DNA of 64,000 nt from contig CBDDOY010000001.1 of NCBI GenBank assembly GCA_965232165.1, positions 372,001 to 436,000 on the forward strand, given 5' to 3'. The notes under the pieces were generated by a model. It had not been told where the DNA came from and searched no databases. It saw only the letters and a list, made by a program, of their open reading frames with translations. A program made the translations under genes and the position numbers. This DNA comes from UBA2779 sp965232165 (GTDB lineage Bacteria > Spirochaetota > Spirochaetia > DSM-2461). Each line of letters opens with the position of its first letter. Positions within the stretch are counted from its first letter, which is position 1. Below, piece after piece: positions 26,337 through 33,866 of this stretch.

Positions 26337-28067
26337 CTAGGATATCGAAGATTCATAGACAACCGTAACCAGCTTCCCCCGAAAGGCCACACCCAAAACG
26401 AGGTTTTTCTCGGGATTCCATTTGGCCTTAATCCCGGAGGAATACCGCTCCAATGCCTGGGAGAGTGCCTCCTCTGCCGTCGGAGCAAGCAGAGCATCCT
26501 CGGCGGCCTGCTTTAGCTCAAACAAAATGACCTTTTGCGCCCGCTTGCCCCTGCGGGCGCGGCTGATCAGAGTTAGGTCGGCCCTTCCCGTGCCGTACTC
26601 GCGGTTACTCTCCACCAAAAAGCCATCGCCCATATAGGCCAGTATCCCCAAAAGCAACCCGTGGTAGAACATCTCGCCGCTCTTCCCGGCCATGTCATGA
26701 TAGCTGGCCATAACCATAAGTATCCTCGTAAGGCTCTCCTCAATCCTCAAGGGCTCCAGCTCCTTCACGCCGGTAACGAAGTTCAGAAAATCATCATCTC
26801 CCCTCAACTCCTCCTCCAGCCAGGTGATGATGATGTCGCTGTAGGCGGTGTAAACTTCTTTGTTGGGTATAGCCAGGCGATAGGTCTGATGGTATTCACC
26901 CTGCCGCCTGTCAGAGGCCTTCAAATAACCGCTGTGAAGGAGAAAACTCCAGGCTGCATCCCGGTTTCTTTCGATCCGGGGATAGGCGATGTTGGTGAAA
27001 ACCCTCTTGCGCACTTCCTCTCCCTTGAGCAACCGCAACACCGTCTCGCGGGAGGATGTTTTGTCCATCTGGAGGGTCTTTTGGACCAGGTGGGTACTGC
27101 TGGTGTTTACCCAGTAGGGGCGCAGTCCAGCGGAGGGTTTCTTAAGGTAGTTTACAATACTCCAGGGATTGTAAATGACGGTGTCGTTACCAAAAACATA
27201 GCCGTTATACCATTTTCCTATGCTGTCCATCTCCCCCTGCAACCCAAAATGAGATGCCATTTGTCTCACCTCATCCTCGGTGAATCCAAAACAATCCTCC
27301 ATTTCGGGATCGGTAATGGTTGAGACCGAAGGATTGTTGAAATCGCTGAAGATGCTCTCCTGGGCCACCTTAAGAATGCCGATGACCACCGCCTGTTTGA
27401 GGCTGGGATTGTCCTTGAAAGATTGTGCCATAAAACTGCGGATGAAGGCGATCATCTCATCGTAGAACCCGTTGGTGTAGGCGGCGTGCAGGGGGGTGTC
27501 GTACTCGTCCAGGAGGATGTAGACCGGTTTGTTGTAGGCACGCACTAACCAGGCGGAAAGGTATTTAATCGATTGCCCACAATCCTGGTCTGTGCCTTTT
27601 CGTTGCAGTATTTTGATAAAGTACTTTTGATCTACCTCATCCAATAACCCGCTACTTTGAATGTATTGATGCCTGCGAAACTCGTTGGAAAGCATGTTCT
27701 TGATGAGAACCATGCAGTTTTCATGTGTCGTTTCCTTGGCATCCTTAAAACTGATATGTATCACCGGATACTGCCCCATATACTTGCCGCATTGGGGATG
27801 GCTCGATATGGACATGCCCTCAAACAGAGGGGCATTGGGCAATTCATCGCCGTTTCCGCCGTTATCGCCGGGCAGAGGAGCCTCGAAGAAGTAGCGGATC
27901 ATGCTCAGGTTCAGGGTTTTCCCGAAACGCCGGGGCCGGGTAATGAGGTGTACTTCACTTGGATTATCGATAAGGTGTGCGATAAGATGGGTTTTATCGA
28001 CAAAGTAGCAATCATTATCTAAGAATTTTTTGAAATCGGATATCCCCTGCACCAGTTTCTTTTTCAC
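26337..28067 (-). CDS. AAA-ATPase-like protein with C-terminal PD-(D/E)XK nuclease-like domain
   Basis: The 576-residue product belongs to a family abundant in Treponema, Bacteroidetes and some archaea (AAA-ATPase_like plus PDDEXK_9). The N-terminal part has LITRPRRFGKTLNLSM (Walker A) and VYILLDEYDTPLH (Walker B). The C-terminal part has the nuclease-like core REYGTGRADLTL, then VILFELKQA. The family function is not established; links with mobile DNA or conflict have been proposed. Intact and full length. It lies between truncated repeats and divergently from the caspase gene. Confidence 0.85.
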   Translation of the reverse strand: MKKKLVQGISDFKKFLDNDCYFVDKTHLIAHLIDNPSEVHLITRPRRFGKTLNLSMIRYFFEAPLPGDNGGNGDELPNAPLFEGMSISSHPQCGKYMGQYPVIHISFKDAKETTHENCMVLIKNMLSNEFRRHQYIQSSGLLDEVDQKYFIKILQRKGTDQDCGQSIKYLSAWLVRAYNKPVYILLDEYDTPLHAAYTNGFYDEMIAFIRSFMAQSFKDNPSLKQAVVIGILKVAQESIFSDFNNPSVSTITDPEMEDCFGFTEDEVRQMASHFGLQGEMDSIGKWYNGYVFGNDTVIYNPWSIVNYLKKPSAGLRPYWVNTSSTHLVQKTLQMDKTSSRETVLRLLKGEEVRKRVFTNIAYPRIERNRDAAWSFLLHSGYLKASDRRQGEYHQTYRLAIPNKEVYTAYSDIIITWLEEELRGDDDFLNFVTGVKELEPLRIEESLTRILMVMASYHDMAGKSGEMFYHGLLLGILAYMGDGFLVESNREYGTGRADLTLISRARRGKRAQKVILFELKQAAEDALLAPTAEEALSQALERYSSGIKAKWNPEKNLVLGVAFRGKLVTVVYESSIS

Positions 28068-28136
28068 AGTGTTGTAGAACTTACCATGGTTTGGGGGGAT
28101 TGTCTATGACAGGTTCAAAGTCATAGACAACCTTTA

Positions 28137-28230
28137 GGGCACCTCTACCCTCCCCCCATTTAGTTCTTGACTCAATCTTTTCCGCCTGTCTGCGTGTTCT
28201 GCACGCAGACAGGCCGTCTTGTATCGAGGC
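28137..28230. repeat. repeat family 1, degenerate truncated copy
   Basis: It starts GGGCACCTCTA, then CCCCATTTAGTTCTTGACTC, and carries the same CTGTCTGCGTG..CACGCAGACAG inverted repeat as the 24.4 kb copy. The upstream inverted repeat TTGTCTATGAC..GTCATAGACAA at 28102-28132 sits just outside it. Confidence 0.6.
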
Positions 28231-28284
28231 TCTTTCGCAAGCCGATTCTTGAAAAATCCTCTGATATTTGGGAAATTAGATCCC

Positions 28285-28313
28285 TTGAACACAAACGGAA
28301 AAATTTATATAAT
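28285..28313 (+). promoter_or_regulatory. sigma-70 promoter of the caspase-DGR operon
   Basis: TTGAAC (28285-28290), 17 bases, TATAAT (28308-28313), close to consensus. A ribosome site AAAAGGAG (28332-28339) stands seven bases before the ATG. The block is duplicated at 24.5 kb. Confidence 0.75.
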
Positions 28314-28346
28314 CTGTTCGATCACATAAAGAAAAGGAGTATTCCC

Positions 28347-31343
28347 ATGGCTCTAAAGAATTTAGGCAGGGGGCGGCCATTTTTTACCCTCATCGCGTTG
28401 ATTTTACTGATTTCTGGAGGGCCCCTCTTCGGCCAGAGTAGCCGCAGCCGTGTCGCACTGGTAATCGGAAACGGTGCGTACACCCAGGTCCCGGCCCTGC
28501 GCAACCCGGTGAACGATGCGCAGGACATAGCGGCGACCCTGGAGAATTTGGGCTACACCGTGAACCGGGCCCTCGATGCCTCCAGGGGCGAAATGCAGCG
28601 GGCGGTGGATGACTTTCAGGCGGCGGCCTCCCGGCGGAATGTGGAGGTGGCCCTGTTCTACTACGCAGGACATGGGGTGGAGCACGAAGGCGTGAACTAC
28701 ATGATCCCCGTCGGCGCCGACATCGGCGACGAATACGAACTTATCGACCAGGGCCTAAGCGTGGAACGGATTACCGCGGCCATGGAACGAAGCCAGGCGG
28801 CCTTCAACATGGTGGTGATGGATGCCTGCCGGGACAACCCCTTCTTCACCAGCGGCCGCAGCTCCTCCGGCCGGGGACTGGCAGCCATGAGCGGCCGCGG
28901 CAAGGGAAGCATGATCGTCTTTGCCACCAGCCCCGGCGATGTAGCCGCCGACGGCCAGGGCCGCAACAGCCCCTTCACCACCGCCTTTATCGAGCATGCC
29001 GCTACGCCGGGTTTGGAGGTCAGCGCCCTGATGCGCCAGGTTAACGGCACCGTGCGTGAATTAACCGGCGGCAAACAGACCCCCTGGTTCAACGCCTCCT
29101 ACACCGGCGAGGTCTATCTTGGCGCCCTGGAGGATTTAGCAGGGGCCACTAATCGGATAGGCGCCGTCAACAGTGAAATAGCGGCACTGGAGGATGAAAT
29201 TGCCCAAAGGGAAAAAGCCATCGCCGCCGCCCGCAGTCAGGCGGAGAAGAGACGCCTCGAGGCCGAGCAGCAGCGGGCCCGGGCCGAAGAGGCCGCCCGG
29301 CGCATGCAGTCCAAACAGTTGCAGGAAATAGCCCTCCGGGCTCGGGAGACATTGGACCAGCAGGAGGCCGATCAGGCCCTGCGGAAGCAGTTGGAACAGC
29401 AGTTGGCCGGCCAGCGGGCCGCCCTGACCAAGCAGGCGCAGGAACGCCGGGCCCGGCTGGAGGAACTCAAGGCCCAGGGCGGCGCCGCAGAGGGCGCCTG
29501 GGACCAGCTCATCGGCATCACAAACCTGAAAACGGCCCTTGTCGATGTCAATGCCCGCTTTGACGAAGCCCTAAGCCGCATGGAAGGCGAGGTAACGGCC
29601 CTCTACGACCAGCAGGTGGATGCCATTCGGGAAAACAACCCCAAGGAGCCCTTTGAGTCCCAGGAGGAATACGAGGAATACATCGCCGAACTCAGCGCCG
29701 AGGTGCGAAGCAGGCAGAAGATCGAACTGGAACAGCGCCGGGGGGAACTGAACAAAACCCGCAGCGCTGAAACCGCTGGATTAAGCGAACAGCTCGCCCA
29801 GGCCAGGGCCGAACTGAGTTCCAGCCGCTTCGTCCTGGGGGCCGGCTCCACCGCCGTCAAGGTGGCCGCCTTCAACATCGGCGACAAGAGTTTCCCCATG
29901 GAAGTCAGCGCAAGAGACGGGGAAGCCATCGCCTTCAGCATACCCGTGTCCTACAGCCTCAAAGGCGGGGGCCGCAGCGCCCTGAGAGAGGAATATTACC
30001 GGGTGTACAGCGCCGATCAGTCCGGCGGCCTGGCGGGGGAACTGAGCTACAGGGCCTTCGAACTCTACCCCGACATCTGGGCCCTCCAGCCGGAGGACAC
30101 AAAGGTGGTCAACCTGCTGGAGGACGACGCCGTTCTCACCCGATCCGGCGGCGCCGGGGGCGCCCTGCTGGTAAGCGTATCGGAGGGGGCGCCCCGAAAA
30201 CTCACCGCGGCCCTCCTCATAGAATCGGGCACCGGCGGGGAGGCCCGGCTGAAAATCGACGGCAAGGACGCAGGGAGCACCCCCCATCTGTACCTGGCAG
30301 CCGGTGAAACAGACCTGGGGACGCTCAGGGCCGAATTTCAATGGCCCGGCGGCGACAGCCGCACCTACGCCCTATCCCTCCAGGCCGGAGTCAACGCCGT
30401 CGCATCGGCCACCCCGGAGAGCCTGGAACACCTCGGCCTGGCGGTCTTCAGCGGCCTGCCCGCCGAAACAGAGGTGAACCTGGATGGAACAACCCGGCAG
30501 GCCCAGGACGGCCTGGCGCTGTTCACCCTGTCCGAAGGCCGTTACGATTACCGCCTGGACGGCCCATGGCTCTTCGAAAGCGGCAGCGGCAGGGTGGAAA
30601 TAGCCGGCCTTGAAAACCCCCTGGCGGCGGTGAACCTGGCCGATACGGGAGCCCGGACCGCCGCCGAAATAAGCCTGCCCCTGGCCGCAATCGCCGAAAC
30701 ACTGCCTGCCAAAGTGAGCTTAGACGTCCGCCTCTACCAGAACGACGGACAGGAGGTTCCCATGAGCCTAAAGGGCAGCGCCGAGACCCTGCTGATCCAT
30801 GCCCCCGCAGGCCGGTACCAACTGGCCCTAAGCCGCAGCGACGATCCCTACAACGCCCGCATAAGCCCGATCCATGCCCCTGGTCAACAAAGAACCGAAC
30901 ACCGCGTAGAAGAACTGCCCCTCTCGGCCCACACCCAGTGGGAACGGGCCCAGGCCGCCCTCGACAGGGTGGAAAAAAAGATGAAAAATCGGAAGCCCCG
31001 CAACACCCTGGGTGCCACCCTTCTGGGTATTGGGGCCGCAGGCTTAGGAACCGCCATCCTCAGTTCCCTCATGGGTCAGGAGGCGCTGAACACCTACAAC
31101 GATGGTGTAACCCCCTCGGACTTCAGCGATGCCCGAGCCGCAATAGACACCTGGAACGGAGCCTTCATCGCCGGAGCCGTCGCCGGCGGCCTGGGCATTG
31201 TCGCCGGGACAGTCCTGTCACTCGGCCCCTCCAAGGCCAAACTGGAACATCAACGAAACGATCTACAGGGGAAAATTGAACTTTACGGCGGCGAATACCA
31301 GGCCCTGCTGTCGGAACAGCCGCTCTATGGGCGGGTGAAATAG
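28347..31343 (+). CDS. secreted caspase-like (peptidase C14) protein with coiled coil and beta-rich C-terminal region
   Basis: The 998-residue product starts at the ATG at 28347. A signal peptide (to about residue 30) precedes a caspase p20-type domain (about 34-270) with VIGNGAYTQ, the catalytic His109 in YYAGHG and Cys161 in DACRDNP. A charged Ala/Glu/Gln-rich coiled coil follows (about 280-420), then a long helical segment, a beta-rich region with PEGA-like text (about 540-870), and a C-terminal part with two glycine-rich hydrophobic helices (about 890-960). Caspase-like proteins cut after Arg/Lys or Asp. The DGR target gene follows after 14 bases, so they are probably one transcript. The export signal argues against a purely cytoplasmic suicide role. 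Confidence 0.85.
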   Translation: MALKNLGRGRPFFTLIALILLISGGPLFGQSSRSRVALVIGNGAYTQVPALRNPVNDAQDIAATLENLGYTVNRALDASRGEMQRAVDDFQAAASRRNVEVALFYYAGHGVEHEGVNYMIPVGADIGDEYELIDQGLSVERITAAMERSQAAFNMVVMDACRDNPFFTSGRSSSGRGLAAMSGRGKGSMIVFATSPGDVAADGQGRNSPFTTAFIEHAATPGLEVSALMRQVNGTVRELTGGKQTPWFNASYTGEVYLGALEDLAGATNRIGAVNSEIAALEDEIAQREKAIAAARSQAEKRRLEAEQQRARAEEAARRMQSKQLQEIALRARETLDQQEADQALRKQLEQQLAGQRAALTKQAQERRARLEELKAQGGAAEGAWDQLIGITNLKTALVDVNARFDEALSRMEGEVTALYDQQVDAIRENNPKEPFESQEEYEEYIAELSAEVRSRQKIELEQRRGELNKTRSAETAGLSEQLAQARAELSSSRFVLGAGSTAVKVAAFNIGDKSFPMEVSARDGEAIAFSIPVSYSLKGGGRSALREEYYRVYSADQSGGLAGELSYRAFELYPDIWALQPEDTKVVNLLEDDAVLTRSGGAGGALLVSVSEGAPRKLTAALLIESGTGGEARLKIDGKDAGSTPHLYLAAGETDLGTLRAEFQWPGGDSRTYALSLQAGVNAVASATPESLEHLGLAVFSGLPAETEVNLDGTTRQAQDGLALFTLSEGRYDYRLDGPWLFESGSGRVEIAGLENPLAAVNLADTGARTAAEISLPLAAIAETLPAKVSLDVRLYQNDGQEVPMSLKGSAETLLIHAPAGRYQLALSRSDDPYNARISPIHAPGQQRTEHRVEELPLSAHTQWERAQAALDRVEKKMKNRKPRNTLGATLLGIGAAGLGTAILSSLMGQEALNTYNDGVTPSDFSDARAAIDTWNGAFIAGAVAGGLGIVAGTVLSLGPSKAKLEHQRNDLQGKIELYGGEYQALLSEQPLYGRVK

Positions 31344-31357
31344 AAGGAAGACGAATC

Positions 31358-32953
31358 ATGTTAAACGGAAAACTCAACGGGAAATTATCTTCGATTATTT
31401 GGGCGTTCCCCCGCCTTCGGCGGGGTCGGGCTGCTCCAGGCTCCGCTATCGCTTCGGCCTCGCCTGGCGGCGAGTCTGCCCCCGCTGCCGCGGGGGCACC
31501 TTCCGCATCCCTAACGCGCTCTCGCAGGGCGGAAAAAACCGCCAGGCCCGCCCTTGCCCTCATCGCCGCGCTGCTGCTGTCAGGCTGTCCGGGGGATCTC
31601 TTGAAGCAGATGGACAACCCCCGGGATCCGCAAGCCCCGAGCTATCAGGGCTTTTCTACGGTTAAGGCTGTGGATGACTTAGAGGCGCATACCCCGGATG
31701 GTGCGAAGCTGATGTTTCAGACCTTTACCGTCAGCGAAGTGCTGGATGCCGATGCCTATCAATTACAGATATCTACCGAAAGCGGCTTTTCCGTACCCCT
31801 CTACGACAATGACAGCCTGGATAGTAATGTGATGAAGGGCTGGGCATCTTTAACCGAGGAAACAAGTTACTACTGGCGGGGCCGGGCAAAAAAGGACGGC
31901 CGGTGGGGCCCCTGGACTGGGGCAAGGGCGTTTGTGTTTTCAGCTATGAGTGGGTTGAGCCCCGCTAGCGGGAGCTCAACCACGGACACCACGCCTACCT
32001 TGAGCTGGGATGCGGTGCCTGGTGCGGCGGGTTACGAGGTACAGATAGCCGACAGCGAAGCGAGGGTGGCCAGTGCTACGGCTGTGGAAGTTAGCGAAAC
32101 CAGTTACACGCCTACAACGGCATTGGTGAACAAACAGACCCACTACTGGCGTGTGCGGGCGAAGAATGGGGACGGGCAGTATGGGGCCTGGAGTGCGGTA
32201 CTGACTCTGGCGGTAAATATTGGTGCAGTAACCGGCCTGAGCCCCTCCAGCACCGCCGACACCACTCCGGCCTTGAGCTGGAATGCGGTGCCTGGAGCGG
32301 CCGGTTACGAAGTGCAGATAGCCGCCAGCGAAGCGGGGCTGGCTAATGCTCAGGCGGTGGAAGTGAGCGGAACCAGTTACACGCCTGCAACGGCGTTGAC
32401 GAACAATCAGCCCCACTACTGGCGAGTGCGGGCGAAGGATGGGGACGAGCAGTACGGGACCTGGAGTGCGGTTGCGGCCATTGCGATAGGGTATTTTGTT
32501 GGTGGTTTCGGCCCCGCCGAAGGAATTGTGTTCTACGACAAGGGGAGCTACTCCGACGGCTGGCGTTATCTGGAGGCGGCGAAAAGCGATCAGGCCACTC
32601 GGGTTGAATGGGGCGTCCGGGGAACATCTGTGGGAGGAACATCCACTGGCATAGGGAGTGGCAAGGCCAACACGGAGAAGATAGTCAATAAACTCGGTTC
32701 AGGGAACTATGCGGTCCGAATCTGTTATGATTTAGTGCTGGGCGGCTATGATGACTGGTTTTTACCGTCCAGGGATGAACTGTATGAGTTATATAAACAG
32801 AAAGATACCGTTGGCAGCTTTGCTTCTGACATCTACTGGTCCTCGTCGGAGTACGGTTCCAACTACGCGTGGGGCCAGGGCTTCTACAGTGGCGGCCAGT
32901 ACGGCGACGACAAGAGCCTCGATGTACATGTTCGTGCGGTGAGGGCTTTTTAA
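31358..32953 (+). CDS. DGR target: lipoprotein with FN3-like repeats and FISUMP/C-type-lectin-like variable domain
   Basis: The 531-residue product is a lipoprotein (LIAALLLSGC, Cys77) with an unusually long leader. Three beta-sandwich repeats follow (about 95-190, 195-285, 290-375), with DTTPTLSWDAVPGAAGYEVQ and YWRVRAKNGDGQYGAWSAV typical of FN3-type modules. The C-terminal domain (about 385-531) is FISUMP/DUF1566-like, a formylglycine/C-type-lectin-related fold: GGYDDWFLPSRDELYELY and YWSSSEY. Its last 46 residues are the variable repeat. It is therefore a surface-anchored binding protein whose ligand-facing loop can be diversified. Co-transcribed with the caspase-like gene. Confidence 0.92.
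   Translation: MLNGKLNGKLSSIIWAFPRLRRGRAAPGSAIASASPGGESAPAAAGAPSASLTRSRRAEKTARPALALIAALLLSGCPGDLLKQMDNPRDPQAPSYQGFSTVKAVDDLEAHTPDGAKLMFQTFTVSEVLDADAYQLQISTESGFSVPLYDNDSLDSNVMKGWASLTEETSYYWRGRAKKDGRWGPWTGARAFVFSAMSGLSPASGSSTTDTTPTLSWDAVPGAAGYEVQIADSEARVASATAVEVSETSYTPTTALVNKQTHYWRVRAKNGDGQYGAWSAVLTLAVNIGAVTGLSPSSTADTTPALSWNAVPGAAGYEVQIAASEAGLANAQAVEVSGTSYTPATALTNNQPHYWRVRAKDGDEQYGTWSAVAAIAIGYFVGGFGPAEGIVFYDKGSYSDGWRYLEAAKSDQATRVEWGVRGTSVGGTSTGIGSGKANTEKIVNKLGSGNYAVRICYDLVLGGYDDWFLPSRDELYELYKQKDTVGSFASDIYWSSSEYGSNYAWGQGFYSGGQYGDDKSLDVHVRAVRAF
31399..31520. repeat. palindromic element inserted in frame in the target leader
   Basis: A GC-rich element from GGGCGTTCCCCCGCC to CATCCCTAACGCG with inner palindromes (CCCCGCC..GGCGGGG). 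The same ends occur inverted at 35231-35301. It is read through, adding about 40 Ala/Gly/Pro/Ser/Arg residues (about 15-54) before the hydrophobic leader, much as palindromic elements do in Rickettsia genes. Confidence 0.7.
32808..32944 (+). other. DGR variable repeat (VR)
   Basis: 137 bp at the very 3' end of the target gene, aligned without gaps to the template at 33661-33797. By hand count 24 positions differ and every one is an A in the template (for example AAA to GGC, AAC to TAC, AAC to CTC). The last 18 bases (CATGTTCGTGCGGTGAGG) are identical and would be the initiation-of-mutagenic-homology end; the first non-A difference (T to C) comes just after. Confidence 0.96.
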
Positions 32954-32974
32954 CTATTTATCAATTTAACAATT

Positions 32975-33006
32975 GCTTTAGCGGCAGCGCAGGCTGCCGC
33001 TAAAGC
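32975..33006 (+). promoter_or_regulatory. 14-bp hairpin downstream of VR
   Basis: GCTTTAGCGGCAGC, loop GCAG, exact complement; it begins 30 bases after the VR. DGRs studied in phage BPP-1 use a short stem with a four-base loop just after VR to stimulate target recognition, so this is a candidate DNA cruciform. A run of seven T starts at 33014, so it could also act as a transcription terminator between the target gene and avd. Confidence 0.75.
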
Positions 33007-33025
33007 GCGAAAATTTTTTTGAAAT

Positions 33026-33352
33026 ATGGCGTTATATTATCGTTTGCCAGTGTATCAGGACACCTACAAATTAGTGCTCAAACTATTTGAGGTAACCAGG
33101 GACTTTCCCCGGGAATACAAGTATACTCTGGGTCAGGATATAAAACGTGATGGAATAGAGTTGGTGCGGAGCATTTATCGGGCCAACAAGGCCCATGACA
33201 AGAATGAGCCTCTGGAGGAATTTCTGGATAATTTTGAGATACTAAAATTGGAGGTGAGATTGTGTGTGGATTTGAGGATACTGTCGGTGAAGAAACAGGC
33301 TGCGCTGTCTTTATTGATGGAGGGTATAGGAAAACAAGTTACCGGGGCTTAA
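33026..33352 (+). CDS. avd: DGR accessory variability determinant (Avd)
   Basis: The 108-residue product is a basic four-helix-bundle protein of the Avd/23S-rRNA-intervening-sequence family: LPVYQDTYKLVLKLFEVTRD, FPREYKYTLGQDIKRDGIEL, SIYRANKAHDK and a last helix LSVKKQAALSLLMEGIGKQ ending VTGA. Avd forms a pentamer that binds the reverse transcriptase and the template RNA and is essential for mutagenic retrohoming. The frame is intact. It sits between VR and TR, the canonical place. Its stop codon lies within the left arm of a mobile repeat. Confidence 0.92.
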   Translation: MALYYRLPVYQDTYKLVLKLFEVTRDFPREYKYTLGQDIKRDGIELVRSIYRANKAHDKNEPLEEFLDNFEILKLEVRLCVDLRILSVKKQAALSLLMEGIGKQVTGA

Positions 33353-33489
33353 GTCAGAACTCGTCTTTGGCCCGCATACGGCGTTGAAAAACCCGCTTAA
33401 AATGCTCATGTATACGCATACACTGCGCTTTTAAGCGAATTTTCCGCCTTGTCTGCGAACCAAATCCTTCGTCCTGACTTAAGCCCCGG
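33342..33489. repeat. repeat family 2, complete copy
   Basis: 148 bp with perfect 16-base inverted ends CCGGGGCTTAAGTCAG / CTGACTTAAGCCCCGG. The inner sequence contains ATGTATACGCATACA and the GGACGAAGGATTTGG segment shared with 2.58 and 57.4 kb. The end GGGGCTNNGTCAG resembles the IS1182 end GGGGTTGTGTCAG at 44016. Confidence 0.8.
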
Positions 33490-33660
33490 AGGCTGGCGCA
33501 ATGCCAGCCGGTAACTCTGCCGGAATCCATGGGGCAATGGCTTCATGGAGCGGGCAAGGCTTAGGTAAAAAGCGGCAAAGAGACCGCCGTCTTTTTTGGC
33601 GGCGGTATAGGCGCATAACAGGAGCGGGCGTTCCTGCTTATCATGACATCTTTGCTATAA

Positions 33661-33797
33661 CCGTTGGCAGCTTTGCATCTAACAACTACTGGTCCTCGTC
33701 GGAGAACAGTTCCAACAACGCGTGGAAACAGAACTTCAACAATGGCAACCAGAACGACAACAACAAGAACAACGATAAACATGTTCGTGCGGTGAGG
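33661..33797 (+). ncRNA. DGR template repeat (TR)
   Basis: 137 bp rich in AAC codons (about 47 A by hand count), non-coding, between avd and the reverse transcriptase. It is copied into an A-mutagenised cDNA that replaces the VR. The TR RNA would also include flanking bases; hairpins ACCGCCG..CGGCGGT (33583-33607) upstream and GCGGGAGGAG..CTCCTTCCGC (33816-33849) downstream may belong to it. Confidence 0.93.
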
Positions 33798-33866
33798 GTT
33801 TTTGCCTTAAGTCAGCGGGAGGAGGATGAACTTTTATTCTCCTTCCGCTTTTTAATGGAGTTTTAT

